Origin: an uncultured Chlorobiaceae bacterium
GTDB taxonomy: Bacteria; Bacteroidota; Chlorobiia; Chlorobiales; Chlorobiaceae
Direction of reading: 5' to 3'
Length of the DNA stretch: 10,308 bases
NCBI GenBank assembly: GCA_903874585.1
Contig: CAIQSY010000074.1
Span: forward strand, 1 to 10,308
Shown here: positions 1-6,203 of the stretch, piece by piece
Layout of the letters: the number at the start of each line of letters is the position of its first letter
Numbering within the stretch: position 1 is the first letter of the stretch
Notes under the pieces: model-generated
Told to the model about the DNA's origin: nothing
The model's database searches: none
The model's input: the letters and a program-made list of their open reading frames with translations, nothing else
Translations under genes and position numbers: made by a program

Positions 1-308
1 ACAAATTCAAGCGCTGAAGCATCCTGCTCAAAGCAGCGCAATGCGGCGCTGTTGGCGGTGGTAACATCTTGCACAACAATGCGTTGGCAACTGTTCCATG
101 AATTTACCAACTTTGTGGTTGGTATAGCAAGATGCTCTCCCGCCGTCTCAACCGAGTGCCACGGTTCCAGCGCAAAGCCATCGGGAGTCTGCCATACAAT
201 ACTGTCATAAGGCGCATCCCGCAGTTCAGCAATTGCCTTCGCTTTCCACTCAGCCTTGCTGACAGGCGCAAATGCACTAAAAAGAGATTGATCGTTCGTT
301 TGTGTCAT
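1..308 (-). CDS. mutA: Methylmalonyl-CoA mutase small (beta) subunit, N-terminal fragment
   Basis: Partial gene running off the left edge; 102 codons are visible from an ATG at 308. My translation begins MTQTNDQSLFSAFAPVSKAE, then W21, and continues with an 'IVWQTPDGFALEPW' stretch at residues 37-50 and 'SWNSCQRIV' at 70-78. The pattern LF..F.PVS..EW followed by a W.T.DGF..EP segment is characteristic of the N-terminus of the MutA/MutB family. The start lacks most of a B12 domain in any case, as expected for the non-catalytic small subunit, which pairs with the cobalamin-binding large subunit. The enzyme isomerises (R)-methylmalonyl-CoA to succinyl-CoA. This fits prpE, the epimerase and the carboxylase upstream on the same strand. 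No good Shine-Dalgarno sequence precedes the ATG. Family assignment is from sequence recall; the catalytic parts are outside the window, and the large subunit presumably follows to the left. Confidence 0.8.
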   Translation of the reverse strand, partial: MTQTNDQSLFSAFAPVSKAEWKAKAIAELRDAPYDSIVWQTPDGFALEPWHSVETAGEHLAIPTTKLVNSWNSCQRIVVQDVTTANSAALRCFEQDASALEF

Positions 309-400
309 AATGTGTTTTGTGCTTGAGAAATTTCATCCATTTGTCAACATTTTTATGGTCTTAAAAACCTCCATCTCACCACTTTCCCCCTTCGGGGTAA

Positions 401-420
401 TCCCCCTTAATTAAGGGGGA
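401..420. repeat. Perfect 20-bp palindrome TCCCCCTTAATTAAGGGGGA
   Basis: Direct reading: TCCCCCTTAA is followed immediately by its reverse complement TTAAGGGGGA, with no loop. Just upstream (387-397) CCCC-TTC-GGGG forms a short companion hairpin. GC-rich palindromes of this kind are dispersed between genes in many Chlorobi, Bacteroidetes and cyanobacterial genomes. I recognise the type but cannot count copies from one window. Confidence 0.85.
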
Positions 421-440
421 GAGTTTGCTGTTTGCACATT

Positions 441-490
441 CCCAATTCCCCTCCATTGGAGGGGTGCCCCGTTAGGGGCGGGGTGGTTGG
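441..490. repeat. Two-hairpin GC-rich palindromic repeat
   Basis: Two perfect hairpins stand side by side. At 448-464, CCCCTCCA pairs with TGGAGGGG around a single T. At 466-479, GCCCC pairs with GGGGC around GTTA. The block ends in GGGGTGGTTGG just after the TPR gene stop. The core CTCCATTGGAG (451-461) recurs with one change as CTCCGTTGGAG at 1995-2005 on the other side of the two-gene cassette. It resembles a dispersed intergenic element of the REP/small non-autonomous type. Transposability is inference. Confidence 0.75.
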
Positions 491-513
491 CGTGGAGAGG
501 CAGCAGGTGGTCA

Positions 514-1560
514 CTACCGTTTCCCCGCATTCATTGCTTCCATAAGCTCTTCAGGACTCATGTTTCCCCACGTCATTAACAACTTTAACGCTGACCCAAC
601 ATATTGCCGCACATAGGGAAGCTTTTCAACTAATGGGCTTAAAATTTGTAATGCTTCTTGTACACACTCCAACGATTTTTGCTTATCAGGTTGCGGCGAA
701 TCGTGATAAAACCATCCAAGGTTAATGAGCGTTGTTGCCACGTCAGGCAAATAAGCATCAGGATTCTTAGCGGCTAACTGGCGGCGTATGGCAAGCGCTT
801 CGTTGTAATTCTTGAGAGCATGAGCATGGTCGTTGTTATCTGATTGCAGGTTAGCGAGATTGTTGAGGATTGTTGCTTGTTCATCAGGCGTTGAGGCTAA
901 TGCTAAAGCTTTTTGGAAGAGCGGTTGAGCTTCTTGAAAATGGTTTAGTTTGGCATGAAAATAAGCTGCGGCAAAATAGGTGCTATATGAGGGCAAAATG
1001 TCAATTGCTTCTGCAAACTGCTTGGCAGCATTTGTAAAGTCAAAAGTAAGTTGAAGCAGTTGCGCTTTAAAGAGAAAGGTCTCTGCAAGTCGCTGCTGCT
1101 CTTTGGCAACTTGTTGCTGACGTTTTTGAAATGCAGCTTTGCTGGCTTGTAGCTTTGCATCGTCAAACACTGCAAGCGCTTCCAAAAGATTACCATTCAG
1201 AAACAGCGCAAATGCTTCTTGATACAAAGCACTGCATTGGGCAATATCCTTGCCATTAAATTCCTGTAACAGCTCGGTAACCCTTTTCTCAAGCTGCTCC
1301 TTTTGTTCTATAGCTTGTTGTAAATTGGTTTGCAAGTGCTGTTGTACAGTATCGGCAAGCTGTACAATGTTCTCTTTATCAGTCAATCGAGCATCTTTTT
1401 CGGCTAATTGCCCACGTAATGCCACTATCAGCTCATCTTGCTTTTCAGTAAACTGTGCAATAAAGGCATGAATAGCTATGGTTGTTGTTTGACCATCAGC
1501 ATCTTGAAGCACCACATTATTGTTGCCTTCAATACGAATGTGATTCCACTTCCATTCCAT
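514..1560 (-). CDS. Coiled-coil/TPR protein with N-terminal I-x-G-x-x-N-x-V-x-Q motif
   Basis: 348 residues with no signal peptide or membrane helix, so probably cytoplasmic. Visible parts: (1) an N-terminal motif at residues 10-20, IEGNNNVVLQD, followed by a short Thr/Ile beta-prone stretch (DGQTTTIAI, 22-30); (2) a charged, Gln/Glu-rich helical segment at about 35-103 that looks like a coiled coil; (3) TPR-like helical hairpins from about 108 to 310, the clearest being 229-260 (ILNNLANLQ...ALKNYNEALAI) and about 270-306; (4) a short helical C-tail. There is no nucleotide-binding or enzymatic domain. The start is the ATG 19 bases after the stop of the upstream membrane-protein gene; no clear Shine-Dalgarno sequence precedes it, so translation may depend on the upstream gene. 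The N-terminal motif matches both C-terminal repeats of that neighbour, suggesting the two proteins associate. TPRs imply a protein-binding scaffold or sensor; the actual function is unknown. Confidence 0.8.
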   Translation of the reverse strand: MEWKWNHIRIEGNNNVVLQDADGQTTTIAIHAFIAQFTEKQDELIVALRGQLAEKDARLTDKENIVQLADTVQQHLQTNLQQAIEQKEQLEKRVTELLQEFNGKDIAQCSALYQEAFALFLNGNLLEALAVFDDAKLQASKAAFQKRQQQVAKEQQRLAETFLFKAQLLQLTFDFTNAAKQFAEAIDILPSYSTYFAAAYFHAKLNHFQEAQPLFQKALALASTPDEQATILNNLANLQSDNNDHAHALKNYNEALAIRRQLAAKNPDAYLPDVATTLINLGWFYHDSPQPDKQKSLECVQEALQILSPLVEKLPYVRQYVGSALKLLMTWGNMSPEELMEAMNAGKR

Positions 1561-1579
1561 AATGGCTGTTTGTGATTAA

Positions 1580-1900
1580 TTAACCCTGCCGAACTTGGTT
1601 TTTATCTCCTCTAATGGCAGCTTTATTATGCACCGACGCATTTGCTGAAGCGCTGTTTCTCCCTTGAACTACTTGATTACCATTTCCCTTTATTGTTACT
1701 CGATTATGAATAACCGAACTGGTTGCAGGGTTAAATGCTGCAAATAACGCCATTAGCAAACCAAAGAGAAACTGCACATTTGCATCTTTTAGCCATGCTG
1801 GTAGCGTTGGAAGTGCCGCCATTATAAACGGTGATGCAATCCATAGCAGCATAAAAACCACTACCATAATGGCAAGCTGTATGAGAATTTGTTTCATCAT
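1580..1900 (-). CDS. Small two-helix membrane protein with duplicated C-terminal G-x-x-N-x-V-x-Q-G motif
   Basis: 106 residues that I do not recognise as a named family. Two hydrophobic segments are visible: about 5-30 (starting ILIQLAIMVVVFMLLW) and about 42-57 (VQFLFGLLMALFAAF), predicting an inner-membrane hairpin. The tail is an imperfect tandem repeat: residues 63-80, VIHNRVTIKGNGNQVVQG, and 89-106, SVHNKAAIRGDKNQVRQG, separated by an 8-residue Asn/Ser/Ala linker (period 26). Identical positions give HN...I.G..NQV.QG, and the protein ends exactly at the second QG. The same core occurs at the N-terminus of the downstream TPR protein. Two ATGs are adjacent (1900 and 1897); GAGG lies 1 or 4 bases upstream, so the second may be the real start. 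Likely co-transcribed with the TPR gene. A membrane effector or anchor recruited through a beta-arch/amyloid-type motif is a hypothesis only. Confidence 0.75.
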   Translation of the reverse strand: MMKQILIQLAIMVVVFMLLWIASPFIMAALPTLPAWLKDANVQFLFGLLMALFAAFNPATSSVIHNRVTIKGNGNQVVQGRNSASANASVHNKAAIRGDKNQVRQG

Positions 1901-1927
1901 GCCTCAAGAATATGATGGGTTATCTGC

Positions 1928-1955
1928 GTAGAGACAACGCATGCGTTGTCTCTAC
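1928..1955. repeat. Perfect 28-bp palindrome upstream of the membrane-protein gene
   Basis: GTAGAGACAACGCA (1928-1941) is followed directly by its exact reverse complement TGCGTTGTCTCTAC (1942-1955), with no spacer. It lies 28 bases before the start of the membrane-protein gene, so it would fold in that gene's leader RNA or, as DNA, overlap its promoter region. Its head GTAGAGAC resembles GTAGGGGC at the head of the repeat at 9900. Such dispersed palindromes are typical of intergenic repeat families; an operator is an alternative reading. Confidence 0.85.
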
Positions 1956-1975
1956 ATCGGGCGAGGTGCTGTAAT

Positions 1976-2006
1976 GGCGGGTTAAAAACCCGCCCTCCGT
2001 TGGAGG
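1976..2006. repeat. Paired hairpins GGCGGGTT-AAA-AACCCGCC and CCTCC-GTT-GGAGG
   Basis: Two perfect short hairpins directly follow the 3' end of the carboxyltransferase gene (stop at 2012-2014, minus strand). The first has 8-bp arms and a 3-base loop (1976-1994); the second has 5-bp arms (1994-2006). On the minus strand the transcript would leave the stop codon and enter these hairpins within about 6 bases, so they could protect or end the prpE-mce-carboxyltransferase message. No U-tract follows, so termination is uncertain. Confidence 0.7.
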
Positions 2007-2011
2007 TGGTT

Positions 2012-3787
2012 TCATTCTCCATAATCCCTCATTATCTCCGCAATTGCTGCTTTCATCTCGCTTGGCAGTGCCGTTCGTTCAACAAATCCCTTCTGTTGCA
2101 GCCACCATGTTGTCTGGAAATCTTTCGTGGTTGGTTTGCCAGTATATTGCTCAATCACTCGTTTGCCGGAGAAGCCGATGTTGCCGGCGTTGTGTTCAAA
2201 GAGCTTGATGCCGCGTGAGGCAAAGCCTATTGCTACGCCGCCCAGCGTTGGGTCGGTGATGATGGTGATAACCGGCAACCCAGCTTTTTCGACGCTCGAC
2301 AGCGCAACGTGCAGCTTCGGCAGTCCCACCATCGAGGAGCAGCCTTCGTGCATTCTGGCACCGCCGCCAGTCGCCTGAATCACAAGCGGTACTCGGCGTT
2401 GTATGGCAATTTTGCTTGCCTGCCAGATTTTTTCAGCGGTTGACATACCGAATGAGCCACCAAGAAAGTTGAAATTGGTTGCGCAGAAAACAATTGGATG
2501 CCCCTCAATAGTCGCATCGCCGGTAATGAATGCTGCTGCTGCACCGGTTTTATGTTGTGCCTCTTTGATTTTTTTCTGGTAATCTGGGAAGTTCAGAATA
2601 TCCTTATCAACAATGTAGCGCGTCTCTTTGTGCTCATGGAACGCGTCGTGATCAAGTATAAAATCAATGTAGTCGTGCGCGGTAAGCCTCACATAGCGGT
2701 GACCGCAGGTTTCGCAGAGGAAATTATCGGCAAGCAGCTTTTTGTAGAGCACCGGATCGAGCACTCGTTTACCGGCGTGGTCAATGCAGTTTTTGTGGCG
2801 CGCAACAAAAAGGATTTTTTTCGGCTTGGGGATAAAGTAGGTGATGGGCTTTTCAAATCTCTGAATCTGCTCTTCAGTTGTCGTATCCCATTGCCCGACG
2901 CTTTCCCAGCGTGTCATGCGCTGTGCAAAAATCTCTTCTGGCGCAAGAGCGCTGAGTTTACTCATCCACGTGCTCATGGTCTCTTTGAACGATTGAAGCG
3001 CTGCTTCTGGAGCGTGATGCGCCGGTCCATCCGGTTCACGAATGATCTCGTCGATGATGCCGTTCTTCAGTCCCTCTTGTGCGGTGATTTGCGAAATTTC
3101 AGCAGCGAGACTCGCTTTTTCGCGCGTCCGAAAAAGAATAGAGGAGCACGCTTCGGGCGAAATAACCATGTAGGTTGCATACTCCATCGCTAAAACGGCG
3201 TCGCACCCAGTCAGAGCGATAGCGCCGCCGCTGCATCCGCGGTTGATAATCACCGAAAGCGTTGGAACACTCGCTTCAGCAAGTGCCTGCATACAACGCC
3301 CGATTTTCCACGCAATGCCGTCACCCTCCGACTGCTCCGTGGGGTCAGCCCCAGCCGTATCAATCATGGTGATGATGATACGCTGCTCTTGCTCCGCAAG
3401 TTCAATTGCCTTGATAGCCTTGTTAAATGCTGCTGGTGTTGGCATTCCTTGATTCCATCGAGCTATTTCATCAGGATTTTTCATCAAGTTACGCAGTGCA
3501 GCAAAATCGGACGTTGGCGCCGATTGCTGCCCGATAAGCATCACCGGCCAGGCATCACCCTTGCTATTCCGCACCGTCGCGCGGTGCGTCTGGATGATGC
3601 AACTGCCGTGCAGATCGTTCTGTAAACACTCTTCAGCATCATCAAAAACAGTCAGATAGTCGAGGAATCTTGGGCGTTCAGGGTGGAATGAGAGCTGATA
3701 TTTTTCGTACTCGGTGAGTTTTTCGATACTCTCGTATGAGTAGTTGAAACCCTCTTTTTTTTCGAAAGGCAGATAAAAATGTCTCAC
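2012..3787 (-). CDS. Fused acyl-CoA carboxyltransferase, AccA-like half followed by AccD-like half
   Basis: 591 residues. Residues about 35-275 match the alpha subunit of acetyl-CoA carboxylase: HPERPRFLDYL at 35-45, the oxyanion segment GCSGGAIAL at 184-192, and EYATYMVISPEACSSILF at 202-219. Residues about 325-590 match the beta subunit: a zinc-ribbon-like region with H331-K-N-C334 and C358-E-T-C361, then NFLGGSFG at 440-447, GGGARMHEG at 474-482, TDPTLGGVA at 511-519 and GKRVIEQ at 541-547. The enzyme moves CO2 from carboxybiotin to an acyl-CoA. Propionyl-CoA is the likely substrate given prpE and the epimerase 23 bases upstream, but acetyl-CoA cannot be excluded. The start is GTG; an in-frame stop lies shortly upstream and no ATG precedes it. 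The domain order is the reverse of standard propionyl-CoA carboxylase beta chains. Biotin carboxylase and carrier must be encoded elsewhere. Confidence 0.87.
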   Translation of the reverse strand: MRHFYLPFEKKEGFNYSYESIEKLTEYEKYQLSFHPERPRFLDYLTVFDDAEECLQNDLHGSCIIQTHRATVRNSKGDAWPVMLIGQQSAPTSDFAALRNLMKNPDEIARWNQGMPTPAAFNKAIKAIELAEQEQRIIITMIDTAGADPTEQSEGDGIAWKIGRCMQALAEASVPTLSVIINRGCSGGAIALTGCDAVLAMEYATYMVISPEACSSILFRTREKASLAAEISQITAQEGLKNGIIDEIIREPDGPAHHAPEAALQSFKETMSTWMSKLSALAPEEIFAQRMTRWESVGQWDTTTEEQIQRFEKPITYFIPKPKKILFVARHKNCIDHAGKRVLDPVLYKKLLADNFLCETCGHRYVRLTAHDYIDFILDHDAFHEHKETRYIVDKDILNFPDYQKKIKEAQHKTGAAAAFITGDATIEGHPIVFCATNFNFLGGSFGMSTAEKIWQASKIAIQRRVPLVIQATGGGARMHEGCSSMVGLPKLHVALSSVEKAGLPVITIITDPTLGGVAIGFASRGIKLFEHNAGNIGFSGKRVIEQYTGKPTTKDFQTTWWLQQKGFVERTALPSEMKAAIAEIMRDYGE

Positions 3788-3810
3788 TTGTTGATGGCTA
3801 TGTTATTTTG

Positions 3811-4218
3811 TTATTTCTTTTTCTGCGCAAACTCAATCAACACCCTGTTCGTCTGTTTCGGATGCAGGAACATGATCTGCTTGCCTCCCGCACCCTCTTT
3901 TGGCGGAGCAAGTGGCGTTATGTTCTCCGCGTCAAGTCGAACTCTCTCGGCATCCAGGTTATCGGCAGCGAGGGCAATGTGGTGCATGCCCTCGCCGTTT
4001 TTAGCAATGAATTTTGCTATCGGGCTCTCGTCGCTTAACGGTTCAAGCAACTCGATTTTACTTTCGCCGATGGTGATAAATCCCACCCGAACTTTTTCAG
4101 AAGCAACCTCCTCAATTCTGAACGCGCTTTCGTCGTACCCAAGAATTTTGCGGAACGTTTCAAGTGACGCTTCAAGGTTATTGACGGCAATGGCGATATG
4201 GTCGATCTTATTAATCAT
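3811..4218 (-). CDS. mce: Methylmalonyl-CoA epimerase
   Basis: 135 residues of the vicinal-oxygen-chelate fold, the usual length for this family. The N-terminus MINKIDHIAIAVNNLEASLETF carries the first metal histidine (H7). The second half has GMHHIAL (77-83, H79/H80), and the C-terminal strand VLIEFA (126-131) supplies the metal glutamate E129; E56 in KIELLEP is a likely further ligand. The enzyme interconverts (S)- and (R)-methylmalonyl-CoA, linking the carboxylase product to the mutase. Its ATG overlaps the prpE stop by four bases (ATGA), indicating translational coupling. The downstream carboxyltransferase starts 23 bases after its stop. The fit to both motifs and neighbours makes this assignment strong, although other glyoxalase-fold proteins share the metal pattern. 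Confidence 0.92.
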   Translation of the reverse strand: MINKIDHIAIAVNNLEASLETFRKILGYDESAFRIEEVASEKVRVGFITIGESKIELLEPLSDESPIAKFIAKNGEGMHHIALAADNLDAERVRLDAENITPLAPPKEGAGGKQIMFLHPKQTNRVLIEFAQKKK

Positions 4219-6137
4219 TCGGTTTTTGTAATGGGTTTACTGTTGACGGCGTAGCCGATAGTTTGGAGCGCTTCTCTTATTTCATCGAGAATTGCTGGAT
4301 CGTCAATGGTGGCGGGCATGGTGTACTCTTCGCTGTTGGCAATTTTGCGCATGGTACTGCGGAGGATTTTGCCTGAGCGTGTTTTCGGAAGTCGCGCAAC
4401 AATCACTGCACTCTTGAAGGAGGCAACTGGTCCAATGTTTTCGCGGACGTATTCGATAACGTGTTTGATAATCTGACTTTCCGTAGTATCAACATTGTTT
4501 TTTAAAACGAGGAAGCCAAGTGGAACCTGCCCTTTCAGATCATCATGAACGCCAATAACAGCGCTTTCAGCCACATCGGGATGCTCGCACAGTGCTCCCT
4601 CAATCGCCCCGGTTGAGAGGCGGTGACCGGCAACGTTGATGACATCATCCGTGCGTGCCATAATGTTTATGTAACCATCGTCGTCAATAAATCCGGCATC
4701 ACTCGTCTGGTAGTAGCCCGGGTAATGTTTCATATAGGTCTCGACAAAACGGGTATCAGCTTTCCATAGTGTCAACATGGTGCCGGGAGGCAGCGGCAGC
4801 TTCACCACAATGTCGCCCATCTGACCGGCGGGCAGCTCCTCCATCTCCGCATTCACCACCTGAACGTTGTAGCCGGGAACTGCCCGTGATGCCGATCCAT
4901 ATTTGACCGGTCCTGGCTCAATACCCTGGCAGTTTGCTGCAATTGCCCAGCCGGTTTCCGTTTGCCACCAATGGTCGATAACGGGAACCTGAAGCTGCTT
5001 CTCTGCCCATTTTACTGTATCAGGGTCAGCTCTTTCTCCAGCAAGAAAGAGTGTCCGGAAATTTGAAAGATTATAATTCTTGATATAGTTACCGTTTGGA
5101 TCCTCTTTTTTGATAGCACGGAATGCCGTCGGCGCTGTAAAGAGCACTGAAACATTGTGTTCGCTGATGATTCTCCAGAAGGTTCCGGGATCGGGTGTGC
5201 CAACCGGTTTACCCTCAAAAATCAGTGTTGTACAACCCTGAAGCAGGGGAGCATACACAATATAAGAGTGCCCGACCACCCAGCCCACATCACTTGCTGC
5301 CCAGAAGACCTCGCCCGGCTCAACGTTATAGACATTTTTCATCGACCAGTGGAGCGCCACCATGTGGCCACCGTGATCGCGCACAATGCCTTTCGGCTGA
5401 CCGGTGGTACCCGACGTGTAAAGAATATACAGGGGATCAGAAGATTCAACCGGAACGCACTGCGCTGGCTCTGCGCCCAGCAGCGACTGTTGCCATGTGA
5501 GGTCACGCTCTTCGTTCAGCTCAGCCTTGAGTTGATCGCGCTGTTTGATAATGCAGATTTCAGGCTTAAAGTGCGCCAGCTCAATAGCAAAATCGAGCAG
5601 CCGCTTATAATCAACAACTTTATTGTGCTCAATGCCGCATGACGCGGAGATAATCACCTTTGGCTTACAATCGTCAATACGAATAGCAAGTTCGTGCGAT
5701 GCAAAGCCACCGAATACTACGGAGTGAATAGCGCCAATGCGTGCACAGGCAAGCATGGCAACGACCGCTTCGGGAATCATCGGCATATAAATAATAACAC
5801 GGTCGCCCTTGCGCACGCCGCGCGACTGCAACGCACCGGCAAAAAGCGCCACAATGTCGCGGAACTGCCGGAAGGTGTAGTGCTGCTTGGTACCCGTTAC
5901 CGGACTGTCGTAAATCACCGCCAACTCATTGCCGCGTCCCTCATCCACATGTCGATCAAGTGCATTATAGCATGTATTCGTTATGCCTCCAGCAAACCAG
6001 CGGTAAAAGGGTGGATTGCTGCTATCAAGCACTTTGTCCCATTTTTTGTACCAGTGAAGCTTCTCTCCAGCCTCTCCCCAGAATGCTTCGGGATTCTGGA
6101 TTGAGTGTTGATAAACGGTGTTAAAGGAGTTCAACAT
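4215..6137 (-). CDS. prpE: Propionyl-CoA synthetase (AMP-forming)
   Basis: 640 residues, full length for the acetyl-/propionyl-CoA synthetase branch of the ANL superfamily. The phosphate-binding loop is TSGTTGQPKG (241-250), followed by the GGHMVAL-WSM segment (256-266) that is typical of PrpE. WWQTETGW is at 390-397, YQTSD at 476-480 and the hinge region RTDDVINVAGHR at 495-506. The catalytic lysine lies in KTRSGKILR (585-593), K590. The enzyme activates propionate with ATP and CoA, first to propionyl-AMP and then to propionyl-CoA, in the cytoplasm. ATG at 6137 is preceded eight bases upstream by AGGAGA, the best ribosome site in the window. It is first in the prpE-mce-carboxyltransferase run, so the upstream dyad probably governs the set. 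Acetate or short acyl side activity is possible; the family call is strong. Confidence 0.93.
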   Translation of the reverse strand: MLNSFNTVYQHSIQNPEAFWGEAGEKLHWYKKWDKVLDSSNPPFYRWFAGGITNTCYNALDRHVDEGRGNELAVIYDSPVTGTKQHYTFRQFRDIVALFAGALQSRGVRKGDRVIIYMPMIPEAVVAMLACARIGAIHSVVFGGFASHELAIRIDDCKPKVIISASCGIEHNKVVDYKRLLDFAIELAHFKPEICIIKQRDQLKAELNEERDLTWQQSLLGAEPAQCVPVESSDPLYILYTSGTTGQPKGIVRDHGGHMVALHWSMKNVYNVEPGEVFWAASDVGWVVGHSYIVYAPLLQGCTTLIFEGKPVGTPDPGTFWRIISEHNVSVLFTAPTAFRAIKKEDPNGNYIKNYNLSNFRTLFLAGERADPDTVKWAEKQLQVPVIDHWWQTETGWAIAANCQGIEPGPVKYGSASRAVPGYNVQVVNAEMEELPAGQMGDIVVKLPLPPGTMLTLWKADTRFVETYMKHYPGYYQTSDAGFIDDDGYINIMARTDDVINVAGHRLSTGAIEGALCEHPDVAESAVIGVHDDLKGQVPLGFLVLKNNVDTTESQIIKHVIEYVRENIGPVASFKSAVIVARLPKTRSGKILRSTMRKIANSEEYTMPATIDDPAILDEIREALQTIGYAVNSKPITKTE

Positions 6138-6145
6138 ACGACTAA

Positions 6146-6151
6146 TCTCCT
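6146..6151 (-). promoter_or_regulatory. Shine-Dalgarno site of prpE
   Basis: The minus strand reads AGGAGA, with eight bases between it and the ATG at 6137. It is the clearest ribosome binding site in the window and fixes the prpE start. Most other genes here start without such a site, usually inside or just after an upstream gene. Confidence 0.8.
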
Positions 6152-6185
6152 GAAATAAAATGAGTTAATAAAGATGAGGGACGAA

Positions 6186-6203
6186 TTGTACATCAGCGTA
6201 CAA
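6186..6203. promoter_or_regulatory. Operator-like dyad TTGTAC-N6-GTACAA upstream of prpE
   Basis: A perfect 6+6 dyad with spacer ATCAGC lies 49 bases upstream of the prpE start. Its left arm overlaps a minus-strand TACAAT hexamer (plus 6185-6190), five of six to a sigma-70 -10 box. TTGATG (plus 6206-6211) lies 15 bases upstream of that hexamer as a poor -35. The geometry, a short dyad over a -10, fits a repressor operator. No regulator gene is in the window, and the site is predicted from symmetry alone. Confidence 0.4.

Larger units (their letters stand above)
309..513. other. Intergenic region with three palindromes, between the TPR gene and mutA
   Basis: I see no coding sequence here. The interval holds a run of GC-rich palindromes (385-479), described separately. 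On the minus strand these would form hairpins in the transcript between the TPR gene and mutA and could act as a processing or termination barrier. None is followed by a clear U-tract, so I do not call an intrinsic terminator. A TTGACA hexamer occurs on the minus strand (plus 342-347), but no acceptable -10 lies 16-18 bases downstream. Confidence 0.6.

Noticed and set aside
342..347. TTGACA as a -35 box for mutA (minus strand)
   Set aside because: No -10-like hexamer lies at 16-18 bases spacing before the mutA start.
385..490. CRISPR-like repeat array
   Set aside because: The palindromes differ from each other and are adjacent, with no repeated unit and no regular spacers; no cas genes are present.
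2498..3193. Plus-strand 231-codon open frame
   Set aside because: Lies wholly antisense to the carboxyltransferase gene, whose protein has clear AccA and AccD motifs; the antisense translation shows no domain.
5157..5642. Plus-strand 161-codon open frame
   Set aside because: Antisense to prpE across its phosphate-binding loop region; shadow of codon bias.
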